From: Pleurocapsaceae cyanobacterium CSU_1_1
Lineage (GTDB): Bacteria; Cyanobacteriota; Cyanobacteriia; Cyanobacteriales; Xenococcaceae
Assembly: GCA_012034765.1 (NCBI GenBank)
Contig: JAAUOU010000013.1
Span: 1-50,973 of the forward strand
Direction: 5' to 3'
DNA length: 50,973 nt
In this document: one piece after another, positions 26,865-36,865 of the stretch
Numbering within the stretch: the first letter of the stretch is position 1
Layout of the letters: each line of letters starts with the position of its first letter
The notes under the pieces: model-generated
Seen by the model: only the letters and a program-made list of their open reading frames with translations
What the model was told of the DNA's origin: nothing
The model's database searches: none
Position numbers and translations under genes: made by a program

Positions 26865-27941
26865 TCAAAGAAATTGTTGTAAAACTGCTTGAGTTTCTGC
26901 GCCTGTTTTTGACCAGCTAAACTTTTGTGCTTGTTGCAGACTTAGTTTGCTCAATTGCGATCGCATCTCTAAATCCGTTGTTAAATCGACCATTGCCGAG
27001 GTGATTTCAGCAGTATTGTAGGGATTGATTAAAATTGCAGCATTCCCCGTTATTTCGGGTAAAGAAGCCAAATTAGAAGTAATTACAGGAGTTCCACAAG
27101 CCATTGCTTCTAATACAGGCAGCCCAAAACCTTCCCAAAAAGTCGGAAACACCAAAGCAACTGCATTACTAATTACTTCTGGTAATTCTTGATAACTTAA
27201 ATAATTGAGCCATTTAACACGGTGAGCAATGCCTAATTCTTGCGCCTGGCGTTGGAGCTGAGGAGTGAAACGGGAGTCGCTAGATCCAGCGATCGCTAAA
27301 TGGTAATCTTGATTAGGTATGTGGGCAAAAGCAGTAATTAAGCCAGCAAGGTTTTTGTAAGGATCGGGACGACCAAGATATAAGAAATAGGGTGCGTCAG
27401 AGTTCTGAGTCTGTTTTCTGGGATAAAAATTAAGGCGATCGTATCCCAATAAAATGATTGTAATCTTATCAGCATCAATACCATAATAATCAACTAAATC
27501 TTTGGCGGTAGCTTGAGAATTACAGAGTATATGCTCTGCTTGTTTTACTACCTGGGGAACAACATAGCGAAAATAATTGGTTAAGGAAGAAGTGCGACGG
27601 GGAAAACGAAGAGGAATTAAATCGTGGCACATAACTACATAGCGAGACTTACTATATAACGGCGCTTCAGGGATGGGAGAATAAATTAAGTCTGCCTTTA
27701 ACTGTCGATAAATCTGAGGTAGTTCAAATTGAGTCCAGAGTAGACGCTTCAAATGTCCCTTACTTCCTTGCGCGGGAGTCATATCATTCGCAATCTGATA
27801 GTGATTAAACCCTGGGAATTCTACCGCCGATAGTAATGTTGCTTGGAAATTCCAATTGTTAATTAAATTTTGGGCATAAATAGCAATACCTGTTGGTTGG
27901 TCAAATAGGATAGCGAGATTAACTAACAGAGAACTGGACAT
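26865..27941 (-). CDS. Family 4 glycosyltransferase (GT-B)
   Basis: A 358-residue GT-B glycosyltransferase of the GT4 family. The N-terminal domain contains [13 protein letters not shown], the usual glycine-rich acceptor-side loop. The linker [13 protein letters not shown] leads to the C-terminal domain with [19 protein letters not shown] and the nucleotide-sugar motif [19 protein letters not shown], whose E-x7-E pair binds the sugar donor. Likely role: transfer of mannose or a similar sugar to an envelope or exopolysaccharide precursor. No other polysaccharide genes are adjacent. Confidence 0.88.
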   Translation of the reverse strand: MSSSLLVNLAILFDQPTGIAIYAQNLINNWNFQATLLSAVEFPGFNHYQIANDMTPAQGSKGHLKRLLWTQFELPQIYRQLKADLIYSPIPEAPLYSKSRYVVMCHDLIPLRFPRRTSSLTNYFRYVVPQVVKQAEHILCNSQATAKDLVDYYGIDADKITIILLGYDRLNFYPRKQTQNSDAPYFLYLGRPDPYKNLAGLITAFAHIPNQDYHLAIAGSSDSRFTPQLQRQAQELGIAHRVKWLNYLSYQELPEVISNAVALVFPTFWEGFGLPVLEAMACGTPVITSNLASLPEITGNAAILINPYNTAEITSAMVDLTTDLEMRSQLSKLSLQQAQKFSWSKTGAETQAVLQQFL

Positions 27942-28137
27942 TTAATTTAGAAGTTTAATTTAGACATTAAATAATTACGGCAAAATTCTTTTCAGACTAG
28001 ATTGCAGGTTTAGTATAGTTCAGCTTATGAGTAAACTATTTCCCTAACTATTTCCCTAACAAACCCAAAAAAAAATGCTTAACTGGGAACTATATTAATG
28101 AAATTGATCGAGTTGCTACATCATAGGGGGATTTAAA

Positions 28138-30180
28138 GTGTCTTTAAATTGGCTAAAATCGCTAATATCAGTGTCTTTTGGTATGTTGATTTGGGATACA
28201 GGGGTATTAGCTCAAACATCTCCTCCGAAATCTTCTACTCCCCCGACTATCGAGCGTACCGAAGAATGTGAGCTATTGGTAGTTGGCGGGGGATTATCAG
28301 GGGTAGCTGCCACTTATGAAGCTTTGCTCGCAGGTAAGACAGTCTGTATGACGGAAATTACTGACTGGGTGGGGGGTCAAATATCTGCTCAGGGAACTTC
28401 TGCCCTAGATGAAAGAACTACTCAACGTTCCAAGTTGTTTTTTCCCAAGGGCTATTTAGAATTAAGGAAGCGTATTGAAGAATTTTACGGCAAACTAAAT
28501 CCTGGAGACTGTTGGGTCAGTGAATCTTGTTTTCTGCCCAAAGATGCCAACAAAGTTATGTGGGAACAGCTAAAAGATGCCGAAGCTAAAGGTGGCGGTG
28601 AGCTTAAATGGTTTCCCTCTACGGTCATTAAAGATTTGAAGATCGAAAAGGTGGCACAAAAAGGAACTGGCAAGCAAATTACCAGTGCCATCGGAATTCA
28701 GCATAGCTCTAACAACAAATATTTACCGTTAAATACCCTCCCTTTATCCAGCACTATCGAAGATGCCTATAGCTATGAAGACTCCGAAAAATTTAGCAAA
28801 GAGATAATTCGTTTTGTGCCAGCTAGCACCTCAGATAAATCAGCAGACTGGTATGTAATTGAAGCCACAGAAACAGGAGAAATTGTTGGTTTAGCTGATA
28901 TTCCCTATCGTTTAGGCATCGATCCTTTATCTTCCTTTGAACCTTCTTCTTCTAGCGTGACAGGAGATGAGTACTGCACCCAAGGGTTTACCTATACCTT
29001 TGCGATGGAGGCGACAGAAGAACCTCAAGCCCATGAGATGCCCACCTTTTATAATGAGCATAAAAATTACTACAGTTATGAACTAGAAAGACTGGCAAAT
29101 TTTGATTTAGTGTTTACCTATCGCCGTATCTGGAGTCCTCAAGAAGGAGATCTCGAAAAATTTGGCGGGATTGAATTTACTGTCCCAACTCCAGGCGATA
29201 TCTCGATGCAAAACTGGACTTGGGGGAATGATTATCGTCCAGGAACAGCAAAAGATAATTTGATTTATACTCGCCAACAGCTTTTAGAATTAGGTCAGCT
29301 TGAGCCGAATGGTTGGATCGGTGGATTGCGTACTATAACCCTCAGCCGAGGCGAAGATCATGCTCTAGGTTATTTTTACTGGTTAGTCGAGGGAACTACC
29401 GACTCTCAATTAGGAGATGGCATCAAAAAACCTGATCCCAACAACCTTTTACTTCAAGGTATCGACTCGCCGATGGGAACGGCTCATGGCTTATCAAAAT
29501 ATCCCTATATTAGAGAGGGGAGAAGGATTGTGGGTCGAGTTTATCCTGGCTATTCTCAGGGCTTTAATATCAATGAAATAGATATTTCACGAGCGGACTA
29601 TCGCAACGAATATTACGCTCAACAACTCGATTCCAAAACCTATCGTCGGCTATGGACAAAACTAGACAGTGAAGATCCGATCGGCAATCGCAACAAAAAC
29701 ATTGATAAAATTCAACAACGTACTCGTTCGTCAATTTATCCTGACTCTGTGGGTATTGGTCATTATGCGATCGATTTTCATCCCTGCATGAATGAGAGTC
29801 CCCCAGAGAAAGCAGGTAACACTGAACGAGAAGGAGAGAGAAAAGGTGGCGGACAAGCTTATCCGTTCCAAATTCCTCTTAGAGCCATGATTCCTCAACA
29901 AATTGATAATTTAATTGTGTCAGGAAAGAGTATTGCCACTAGCCACATTGCTTCTGCTGCCTATCGGGTACATTCTTTTGAATGGTCTTCTGGTGCTGCT
30001 GCTGGTATTACCGCAGTCTTTGGTTTAGAGGAAAAGATTATGCCCTATCAATTGGTAGATGAGCCGTTAATTCTGGAAAAGCAGTTTAAGGTTTTGAAAA
30101 AGCGCTTAGACCAAAGTGGTAATCCTACCGCGTTTCCTGATACCTCCATATTTAATCAGGATTGGTCAGATTGGCAGTAA
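28138..30180 (+). CDS. Secreted FAD-dependent oxidoreductase
   Basis: A 680-residue protein with a signal-peptide-like N terminus (about 1-25, LAQTS at the expected cleavage point) followed by a Thr/Pro/Ser linker. The FAD-binding Rossmann motif CELLVVGGGLSGVAATYEAL starts near residue 42. Further FAD_oxidored motifs are DWVGGQISAQGTSALDE, GRRIVGRVYPGYSQG and the closing NLIVSGKSIATSHIASAAYRVHS, with GAAAGITAVF as the last FAD contact. Similar cyanobacterial proteins are annotated xanthan lyase-like, but no lyase evidence is present. GTG 28138 is the start, preceded by AGGGGG. Substrate unknown; location probably periplasm or outside. Confidence 0.82.
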   Translation: MSLNWLKSLISVSFGMLIWDTGVLAQTSPPKSSTPPTIERTEECELLVVGGGLSGVAATYEALLAGKTVCMTEITDWVGGQISAQGTSALDERTTQRSKLFFPKGYLELRKRIEEFYGKLNPGDCWVSESCFLPKDANKVMWEQLKDAEAKGGGELKWFPSTVIKDLKIEKVAQKGTGKQITSAIGIQHSSNNKYLPLNTLPLSSTIEDAYSYEDSEKFSKEIIRFVPASTSDKSADWYVIEATETGEIVGLADIPYRLGIDPLSSFEPSSSSVTGDEYCTQGFTYTFAMEATEEPQAHEMPTFYNEHKNYYSYELERLANFDLVFTYRRIWSPQEGDLEKFGGIEFTVPTPGDISMQNWTWGNDYRPGTAKDNLIYTRQQLLELGQLEPNGWIGGLRTITLSRGEDHALGYFYWLVEGTTDSQLGDGIKKPDPNNLLLQGIDSPMGTAHGLSKYPYIREGRRIVGRVYPGYSQGFNINEIDISRADYRNEYYAQQLDSKTYRRLWTKLDSEDPIGNRNKNIDKIQQRTRSSIYPDSVGIGHYAIDFHPCMNESPPEKAGNTEREGERKGGGQAYPFQIPLRAMIPQQIDNLIVSGKSIATSHIASAAYRVHSFEWSSGAAAGITAVFGLEEKIMPYQLVDEPLILEKQFKVLKKRLDQSGNPTAFPDTSIFNQDWSDWQ

Positions 30181-30250
30181 TTTTGAGGAATGAACAAGAT
30201 TATCGCGATTTATCTTCTAAAATACTTTTTTAACAGAGGAAATCTATTAA

Positions 30251-31722
30251 TTACAGGCATGGATGTTGAAAGTCGCCAGCTATTTCATTAATCTTTTTGG
30301 CGATCGCCAGTAACTCCACATCCTGCCATCTTTTCCTACTATTTGTACTCCGATAGGCAATCCTGACTTACTTTGTCCGATGGGAATAACTACTACAGGA
30401 CTACCTGTTAAATTTAAAGGCATAGTGTAACCACCACAAGCTAAAAGATAAGGATACTTGATGCCATCCACTTCAATTGAACTGGCAAAATCACAATGGG
30501 GAAATGCAGGAGTTATGGATACAGGACAAATCCACGCATCCCAATCATTCATAAAGCGATCCATTTGGGTCATAATGCGATCGCGATGAGTCAAGACGGT
30601 ATTGTATTTTGCCAGGCTGGGAGGAAATGCCAGATTCCCCTTTTTAGCTAAAGGCGTACCCGATTTAAAAGGGGTTTGGGTACGTGCAGCAAATTCTGTA
30701 GTAATTCCCATCCACATTCCCGATAAAATACCCAGTCTAGAAGCAGAGGTAAATAACTCGTAACTCGCCATAGCACTATAAATAGCTAAAGCTTTTGACC
30801 AATCGAGATCGGTAGGATTACATTGTTCTATATAACAACCAGCATTGGATAAGCTGTTAATTGCCGTTTGAAGACAAGATCGCGTATCTTTACTTACGGG
30901 TAAAAAATCAACACCATAAGTCCAAGCAATTCGCAAATCAGTTAGTTTTTTATCCGTTGGTCGATCCAAAGCAACAGGTGGAATTTCTGGCTGTCTAATG
31001 TCTGCCCCAGCAATTAAAGAAAAACATAGCTGTAAATCCTTGATAGAACGAGCTAAAGGCCCTATCCTAAGTAAATGGCGAATGTGCTTCGGTTTTCCTG
31101 GTAATTCGGGAATATGTCCTGTGGTAGTAACTCGGCGATCTGTAGGCATCAAGCCATAAACACCGCAGCAATGGGCTGGATGACGTATCGAACCCGAAAC
31201 GTCGCTACCAAGATCCAAAGGCGAAAACCCAGCAGCGATCGCACCTGCTGAACCACCACTACTTCCACCTACCGTACAGCTTAAATCCCAAGGATTATTA
31301 GTTCGTCCAAATACCGAATTGTTCGTTTGATAATCCCCTGCTAGCTTGGCTGGATTAGTTTTAGCAAAAACAATTGCTCCTGCTGCTTTTAATCTCGCTG
31401 CTACGGTAGCATCTTGTTGGGGTAGATAATTTTTTAAAGGTTGATAGCCTGCGGTAGTAAGCAAGCCTGCTGTTTCAATAGTGTCTTTAATCGTTATAGG
31501 AACACCATGCAGTAATCCCCAGTTTTCACCTCTGGCTAAAGCTTCATCAGCTTCTTTTGCTCTTTGTTTTGCTTTCTCTGTATCTAAAGTCGCGATCGCC
31601 TTAATTTTACCGTTATGCTTGGCAATTTGCTCTAGATAAGCATCTAAAATTTCTACTGCCGAAACTTCTTTATCCCGAATCATTTGTGCAAGCTGACTCG
31701 CTGTAGCAAATACAAGATCCAT
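30251..31722 (-). CDS. Amidase (amidase signature family), frameshifted near the C terminus
   Basis: A Ser-cisSer-Lys amidase. The catalytic Lys lies in GVPITIKDTIET (about 74-85), and the glycine/serine-rich signature TVGGSSGGSAGAIAAG with DLGSDVSGSIRHPA supplies the two serines. As written the frame ends at 30280 with an aberrant tail after GVQIVGKDG. Adding one A to the run at 30331-30334 (coding strand) gives KRWQDVELLAIAKKINEIAG and a stop at 30251, a normal 490-residue ending. A one-base error is likely. The gene is divergent from a TetR-type gene, with a strong palindrome between, so amide or nitrile-derived substrates may induce it. Confidence 0.9.
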
Positions 31723-31750
31723 CGTCGATAATTAAATATAGTAAATTCAA

Positions 31751-31773
31751 TTTAGTTAATTATATTAACTAAA
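31751..31773. promoter_or_regulatory. Palindromic operator between amidase and TetR genes
   Basis: TTTAGTTAAT (31751-31760) and its exact reverse complement ATTAACTAAA (31764-31773) flank a TAT centre: a perfect 10-bp-arm inverted repeat in the 87-bp gap between the divergent amidase and TetR genes. Size and place are those of a TetR-family operator controlling both promoters. Confidence 0.7.
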
Positions 31774-31809
31774 CCTACAAAATTTTAAATGATCGATGTT
31801 TAATGTTCA

Positions 31810-32403
31810 ATGAAAATGGGTCGTCCAACCAAAGAAAATTCCTTAACTAGACAAGACGTAATTGAAGCGGCGATCGCCTGTATTGAACAAGAAGGAGCAT
31901 CGGCTTTGGGTGTCAATCGAGTTGCAAGGGAATTGGGTATTAAACCCCCAGCTATTTATAAACATCTCCAAGGAAATGCAGAATTAAAAAAAGCGGTAGC
32001 ATTAGCAATATATAAACTTTATTTCGTTGAATTGAGTCAGAAAACTGCAAGCATAAAAGAACCTCGTGCTTTTTTAAAAGCTGGTGGTTTTGCTAGTCGA
32101 GATTTTGCGCGATCGCATCCTGGGCTATTTCAAGTAATGATGCAGTTTCAATTACAGCCAAACGATCCAGAATCGGCTGCTGTGATTCAAGAATCGCAGG
32201 ATTTATTTAAAACTCTGTTAGATTCTCAAAACTTAAGCAAAACCAAATTAATTGACATTATGCGAATGGTAAATTCAGCAATTGTTGGTTTTATTAGCCT
32301 AGAACAATCTGGATTATTAACTTTGCCTCGCTCTACCGATGATAGTTTTGCAGTAATGCTTGATGCTTTACTTGAAGCAATAGAATATATAAAAACGAAT
32401 TAA
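31810..32403 (+). CDS. TetR/AcrR family transcriptional regulator
   Basis: A 197-residue repressor. The N-terminal helix-turn-helix reads LTRQDVIEAAIACIEQEGAS, then VNRVARELGIKPPAIYKHLQG, a very clear TetR DNA-binding domain (about 13-61). The ligand-binding half (about 70-190) with ARSHPGLFQVMMQFQ resembles the TetR_C_33/WHG type. It is divergent from the amidase gene, and a perfect palindrome lies between them, so it probably represses the amidase and itself. ATG 31810 is preceded by other in-frame sequence of poor quality. Confidence 0.92.
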   Translation: MKMGRPTKENSLTRQDVIEAAIACIEQEGASALGVNRVARELGIKPPAIYKHLQGNAELKKAVALAIYKLYFVELSQKTASIKEPRAFLKAGGFASRDFARSHPGLFQVMMQFQLQPNDPESAAVIQESQDLFKTLLDSQNLSKTKLIDIMRMVNSAIVGFISLEQSGLLTLPRSTDDSFAVMLDALLEAIEYIKTN

Positions 32404-32424
32404 GACTGTGGGCAAAATTTCTCT

Positions 32425-33483
32425 ATGAACTCAAACTCTAACCAAATTTATCCTGTTGTTTGGCAGGATGATCACGTATTGTTAATCGATCAAACTCGTT
32501 TGCCAGCAGAATATAGCCATGTGGCGATTAGTCGCAGTTCTGATCTGGCACAGGCAATTAAAACGATGATTGTGCGTGGTGCGCCAGCTATTGGGGTGGC
32601 AGCAGCCTACGGTATGTATTTGGGAGCAACGGAGATTGAAACAGAGGATCTTCAAGAGTTTCTCGCACATCTTCAACAGGTTGGCGATTTATTAAAGCAA
32701 ACTCGTCCTACGGCAGTAAATTTATTCTGGGCAATCTCGCGTATGCTGAAAACGGCTCATGAGGAAATCGGCACAGTTGCCGAAATTAAACGTACCCTAC
32801 TGCAAACTGCACAACAGATTCAGCTAGAAGATCTGGCAACTTGTCAGGCAATTGGCGATCGCGGTTTGAGTATCTTACCCTCTATACCCAGCAAATTGCG
32901 CATTCTGACCCACTGTAATGCAGGTTCTTTAGCGACTGCTGGATACGGCACTGCTTTAGGGGTAATTCGTTCTGCGTGGCGGGAAAACCGTTTAGAGAGA
33001 GTCTATGCCGATGAGACTCGTCCTCGTCTCCAGGGGGCAAAATTAACCGCTTGGGAATGTGTCCAGGAGAATATTCCCGTTACTGTAATTACCGACAGTA
33101 TGGCTGCTCACTGTATGCAGCAAAACATGATCGATCTGGTAGTGGTGGGAGCAGATCGCATTGCTGCTAATGGGGATGCTGCGAATAAAATTGGTACTTA
33201 TGCTCTGGCGATCGCTGCTAAAGCTCATAATGTTCCTTTCTATGTTGCTGCACCTTTTTCCACTATTGATTTTGATTTAGCTAACGGCAGTCAGATACCA
33301 ATAGAAGAAAGAGATGCGAGGGAAATAGCTCAAATTGGAGATACTGACATTTGTGTTGCGGGAGTAGAATTCTATAACCCCGCGTTTGATGTTACTCCCG
33401 CTAATTTAATCAATGGCATTATTACCGAAAAAGGAGTAATTCAACCCAGTGCTTTAATTGATTACCGTAACGCAGTAGCTTAA
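32425..33483 (+). CDS. mtnA: Methylthioribose-1-phosphate isomerase
   Basis: A 352-residue enzyme of the methionine salvage pathway that converts 5-methylthioribose-1-phosphate to the ribulose form. Family motifs are [15 protein letters not shown] (about 49-63), [20 protein letters not shown] with the catalytic Cys, [17 protein letters not shown] with the catalytic Asp, and [13 protein letters not shown]. It shares the fold of eIF2B subunits, but the motif set favours MtnA. It starts 21 bp after the TetR stop, so readthrough from that promoter is possible. Confidence 0.95.
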   Translation: MNSNSNQIYPVVWQDDHVLLIDQTRLPAEYSHVAISRSSDLAQAIKTMIVRGAPAIGVAAAYGMYLGATEIETEDLQEFLAHLQQVGDLLKQTRPTAVNLFWAISRMLKTAHEEIGTVAEIKRTLLQTAQQIQLEDLATCQAIGDRGLSILPSIPSKLRILTHCNAGSLATAGYGTALGVIRSAWRENRLERVYADETRPRLQGAKLTAWECVQENIPVTVITDSMAAHCMQQNMIDLVVVGADRIAANGDAANKIGTYALAIAAKAHNVPFYVAAPFSTIDFDLANGSQIPIEERDAREIAQIGDTDICVAGVEFYNPAFDVTPANLINGIITEKGVIQPSALIDYRNAVA

Positions 33484-33504
33484 GGGTTGCGCCTTGCTTT
33501 TTGC

Positions 33505-33547
33505 CGATCTTTTCAGATCGACTAGCGAATAAATCGGTTATTTATTC
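33505..33547. terminator. Two hairpins between convergent mtnA and fatty-acid hydroxylase gene
   Basis: CGATCT-TTTC-AGATCG (33505-33520) is followed by GAATAAAT-CGGTT-ATTTATTC (33527-33547). The second contains the stop codon of the minus-strand gene. Position between convergent genes suggests a bidirectional terminator, although neither hairpin has a long T-run. Confidence 0.45.
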
Positions 33548-33999
33548 ATCCCAGACTGTTCTTCACTCAGCCACTCAACAGGCTTGTAAGTGCCAAAAAC
33601 TATATCCCACCAGTCGATCGCCAGCCCAAAATTGCTATCCCACTGATTATTTTTGTGGTGAATATAGTGAATAGGCATCTTCATCCAGAAACATTTGTGA
33701 GGGTTATGATGTTGAATTTGGTGGGCATAGGAAGCGAACGCAGCAAATGCTACAGTCCCAGATATCATAATAATTCCACAGGATAAAGATATTAAAAAAG
33801 CTGGCAATACTAATAATGATACTAAACTGAAATCGAGGAAATCGCCGACGAATCCTTTGGTGCTATTGCTGCGATGATGACCATAATGAGCAGTAATTTT
33901 ATTGCCAAATGTAGGACTAACATGCATCAAGCGGTGAACCCAGTATTCTAGAAAACTGCCAAAAATAAAAGCAAAGATGAAGCCTATAAATGATGCCAT
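33538..33999 (-). CDS. Sterol desaturase / fatty-acid hydroxylase family protein
   Basis: A 153-residue membrane di-iron protein. Two or three hydrophobic segments alternate with the histidine clusters EYWVHRLMH, HYGHHRS, HQIQHHNPH and HYIHHKNN, the eight-histidine pattern of the superfamily. The closing NFGLAIDWWDIVFGTYKP is also typical. It is shorter than carotenoid or sterol hydroxylases but of usual size for small bacterial fatty-acid hydroxylase-like proteins. Likely role: hydroxylation or desaturation of a membrane lipid; the substrate is not known. Confidence 0.85.
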   Translation of the reverse strand: MASFIGFIFAFIFGSFLEYWVHRLMHVSPTFGNKITAHYGHHRSNSTKGFVGDFLDFSLVSLLVLPAFLISLSCGIIMISGTVAFAAFASYAHQIQHHNPHKCFWMKMPIHYIHHKNNQWDSNFGLAIDWWDIVFGTYKPVEWLSEEQSGMNK

Positions 34000-34085
34000 G
34001 GAAATTTAATCTGTGATAAAAATAAGCATACCGAGCTTACTGCAAAAATATTACTTAATGGGTAACGTCAGTTAGAAGTCAGAAG

Positions 34086-35816
34086 TCAACAGTGGAGTTT
34101 AGCTATCTGCGGTCTACCCCAAATAACTGTTTCTTGTTTATAGATAACCATTCCTGGCTTTGCTCCCTTGGGTTTATAGACGTATTTTGGTTTGGTATAG
34201 ATTACGGGAACTTGATCGCTTTCACGAGCTTGACTATAATATGCTGCTATGTCTGCCGTAAACTGAAGATCTTGTTCACTAGCAACCGCACCAGGATCGA
34301 GACGCAGCAATACGTGACTTCCAGGAATTTCTTGGGTATGAAACCAGAGATCGTATTCCACCGCCGTGCGGAAAGTTAAAATATCGTTCTGACGATTGTT
34401 CCGACCAATCCAAATTTCACAGCCTGAAGGTGCGGTCAAGCGATAAGGCTGAGAGTCTCGATCAATTTGGCGTTCGTCTTGACGTTCGGCAATGATATAT
34501 TTTTGTTGAATTAGTTCTTCTTTAATTTCGCCTAAAGCCTGTAAATCTTCAGAACTGCCCGTATTTTCGCTCTGAAGTTGATTTAAAGCTGTTTGCACCT
34601 GGGATAAATAGTCGATCTCGCCATCGACATCCGCTAATAAGGGAACGACTGCATCTTTAGCCCGCTTGAGTTTTTGGCTCTGTTTGTAGAGGTATTGAGC
34701 ATTTTGAGCTGGATTTTTTTCAGGATTGAGCTTAATTTTGATTGGCTTCCCTGTCTCAAAGTCATTCAGGGTAATTGACTTCATGCCTGGCTGGATTTGG
34801 TGGAGATGCGCCATCAATAAATTTCCCTGCTGACGATAGCTGTCTGCATCTGCCGACTGTGCTAACCGCTGGCGAAAAGTATTAGCTTTGACATTAAGTT
34901 TTTTGAGTAAGTTGATTAGCTTTTGATTAAGCTGATGATGTAGCTGTGTAAACTGCTGACGGTTTACTGATTGAGTATAGTAACGATTTAGCAGAGTTTG
35001 AACTGACTCGACCGATTCAACTTTATTCCAGCCTAAAACTGTATAGCCATCGCTTAACCACCCTGGAGAGAACTGCTGATGTTCTAGTGCAAGCAGCCAT
35101 TTTTGCCAATAGTGAAATAATGCTTGCCAATGTTCTAATGTGAGAGTGTCAGTTTGCTGCTGAGGAGATAAGCCAGCTGCGATCGCAATCTCTGTTGCTA
35201 CTCTAGGACTTAAACCACGATAGGACTGGAGTAATTGACGTTTTAACTGTCCTGGCACTAGGCTAACCCTTTCCTGCCAACGGGCAAAAGATTCTTCTAA
35301 TTTGGGAGTCGTGCCAATGAGAGATGGAGGAAGTTCATAGGGCTGTCCTGTTTGAATTGGGCGCACGCTAGACTGAGTGGGGCTAATTTGTTTGGCGGGG
35401 GTAACAATCTGCTGTGAGCCATCGGTCAAGATCACGTTACTATACTTGCCCATAATCTCAACGTATAAATGCCACAGAGGTTCTTCTCCAGGGCGTTGGG
35501 CGAACTGAAGGTCAATTACTCGTTCCCAAGGCGCGATCGCCACAATTCCCGTAAGGGCTAAACCCTTTAGCTGATGCCGTAGCTGATCGCTGAAGGTAAA
35601 TGTATCTTTTAGGCGGGGTGGGGGATCGCCAAGGTTAATGCGGGCAGCTTCAGGATGCCAACAAATAGTGAGCCAGGGTTTGGCTTTGAGGGTTCGCAGA
35701 GCGAGAGAAATAGTAAAGCGATCGCGCTGGTAAACCTGTTCTATCCGCGAGGGAATCCAGTCTCGATTTAGTTCGGCGCAGCTTGCCATCAAAGTGGTGT
35801 AATCAACTGGTTGCAT
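34086..35816 (-). CDS. rqcH: NFACT family protein, RqcH-type ribosome quality-control factor
   Basis: A 576-residue NFACT protein. The N-terminal NFACT-N domain (about 1-210) begins MQPVDYTTLMASCAEL and shows RLKDTFTFSDQLRHQLKG and VEIMGKYSNVILTD. A helical coiled-coil region spans about 280-440, and the NFACT-R domain contains YRLTAPSGCEIWIGRNNRQND, DLWFHTQEIPGSHVLLR and KYVYKPKGAKPG. In Bacillus, RqcH recruits tRNA-Ala to stalled 50S subunits and adds alanine tails. Start chosen at ATG 35816 rather than TTG 35831. It is divergent from remA-gmk; the same three genes lie close together in Firmicutes. Confidence 0.9.
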   Translation of the reverse strand: MQPVDYTTLMASCAELNRDWIPSRIEQVYQRDRFTISLALRTLKAKPWLTICWHPEAARINLGDPPPRLKDTFTFSDQLRHQLKGLALTGIVAIAPWERVIDLQFAQRPGEEPLWHLYVEIMGKYSNVILTDGSQQIVTPAKQISPTQSSVRPIQTGQPYELPPSLIGTTPKLEESFARWQERVSLVPGQLKRQLLQSYRGLSPRVATEIAIAAGLSPQQQTDTLTLEHWQALFHYWQKWLLALEHQQFSPGWLSDGYTVLGWNKVESVESVQTLLNRYYTQSVNRQQFTQLHHQLNQKLINLLKKLNVKANTFRQRLAQSADADSYRQQGNLLMAHLHQIQPGMKSITLNDFETGKPIKIKLNPEKNPAQNAQYLYKQSQKLKRAKDAVVPLLADVDGEIDYLSQVQTALNQLQSENTGSSEDLQALGEIKEELIQQKYIIAERQDERQIDRDSQPYRLTAPSGCEIWIGRNNRQNDILTFRTAVEYDLWFHTQEIPGSHVLLRLDPGAVASEQDLQFTADIAAYYSQARESDQVPVIYTKPKYVYKPKGAKPGMVIYKQETVIWGRPQIAKLHC

Positions 35817-36033
35817 AATTGTAAAAAACAAAAGATCCTAGATTAAGCAGTATATTATTGTGATTTTGGCTACAAGTTAGTTTAATTATGAGCAAAAGCG
35901 AAAATTTCCTTAAATAGCTTCGTTTATGCAGCTTTTTCCTTGTAAATCAAGCGATAAAAATATAGTATTAAAACAATATTTTCTAAAATTTAAATAGCGA
36001 GAAGCATTCTTAAAAAGTTGCAAATGAATAACT

Positions 36034-36285
36034 ATGGATATTCAGTTAATTAATATTGGTTTTGGTAATATCGTTTCTGCTAATCGTATTATTGCCATTG
36101 TTAGTCCCGAATCTGCGCCGATCAAAAGAATTATTACTGAAGCTAGAGAAAAGAGTTTATTGATCGATGCCACTTATGGTCGTCGTACCCGTGCCGTGAT
36201 TATTACTGATTCTTCTCATGTAGTACTCTCAGCAATTCAGCCCGAAACTGTAGCTCACCGCTTTGTCGTCAGTAAAGAACCATAA
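36034..36285 (+). CDS. remA: RemA family (DUF370) regulator
   Basis: An 83-residue protein matching the RemA/DUF370 family through its opening [23 protein letters not shown], the central [23 protein letters not shown] and the closing [15 protein letters not shown]. In Bacillus, RemA is a ring-shaped DNA-binding activator of matrix and osmoprotectant genes; cyanobacterial members are poorly studied. The gene directly precedes gmk (19 bp between stop and start), a pairing conserved across phyla. Confidence 0.92.
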   Translation: MDIQLINIGFGNIVSANRIIAIVSPESAPIKRIITEAREKSLLIDATYGRRTRAVIITDSSHVVLSAIQPETVAHRFVVSKEP

Positions 36286-36304
36286 CCTAACCAGATTATC
36301 ACTA

Positions 36305-36865
36305 ATGTCAGTCGAACAGCCAGGTAAACTCATCGTTATTACTGGGCCGAGTGGAGTGGGAAAAGGCACTTTGGTTAGTCTACTTTTGCAACGTCATCCC
36401 CAATTGAGTCTATCAGTATCTGCTACTACAAGAGAACCCCGTCCAGGGGAAATAGATGGCGTTGCCTACTACTTTTTAAATCAGCAAGACTTTGAAACCG
36501 CCATTTTTAACCATGAACTGTTAGAGTGGGCAGAATATGCGGGGAACTATTACGGTACGCCCAAAGCGCAGGTAATCGAGCAGATTGAGCAGGGTAATTA
36601 TGTTGTCTTGGAGATTGAGCTAGCTGGAGCAAGAGCGATCGCCAATATTTTTCCTCAAGCAAGGCGCATCTTTATTTTACCCCCTTCAATTGAAGAGTTG
36701 GAAGCCAGAATCAGAGCCAGAGGAACTAATTCGGAAGAGTCGATCGCCAATAGGTTAGCCATCGCCCGTCAGGAAATTGCCGCTAGTGAAGAATTTGACT
36801 TTGCCATTGTCAATGATGAGGTGGAAGTTGCGATCGCCAAACTAGAAAACGCTATTTTCTCCTAG
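36305..36865 (+). CDS. gmk: Guanylate kinase
   Basis: A 186-residue P-loop kinase converting GMP to GDP with ATP. The P-loop GPSGVGKGTLV (about 14-24), TTREPRPGEIDGVAYYF (GMP-binding) and LLEWAEYAGNYYGTP are all in place, as is the lid/Arg region ARIRARGTNSEESI. ATG 36305 gives the usual length; an upstream in-frame TTG inside remA was rejected. Its last 24 bp overlap the end of larC on the opposite strand. Confidence 0.95.
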   Translation: MSVEQPGKLIVITGPSGVGKGTLVSLLLQRHPQLSLSVSATTREPRPGEIDGVAYYFLNQQDFETAIFNHELLEWAEYAGNYYGTPKAQVIEQIEQGNYVVLEIELAGARAIANIFPQARRIFILPPSIEELEARIRARGTNSEESIANRLAIARQEIAASEEFDFAIVNDEVEVAIAKLENAIFS

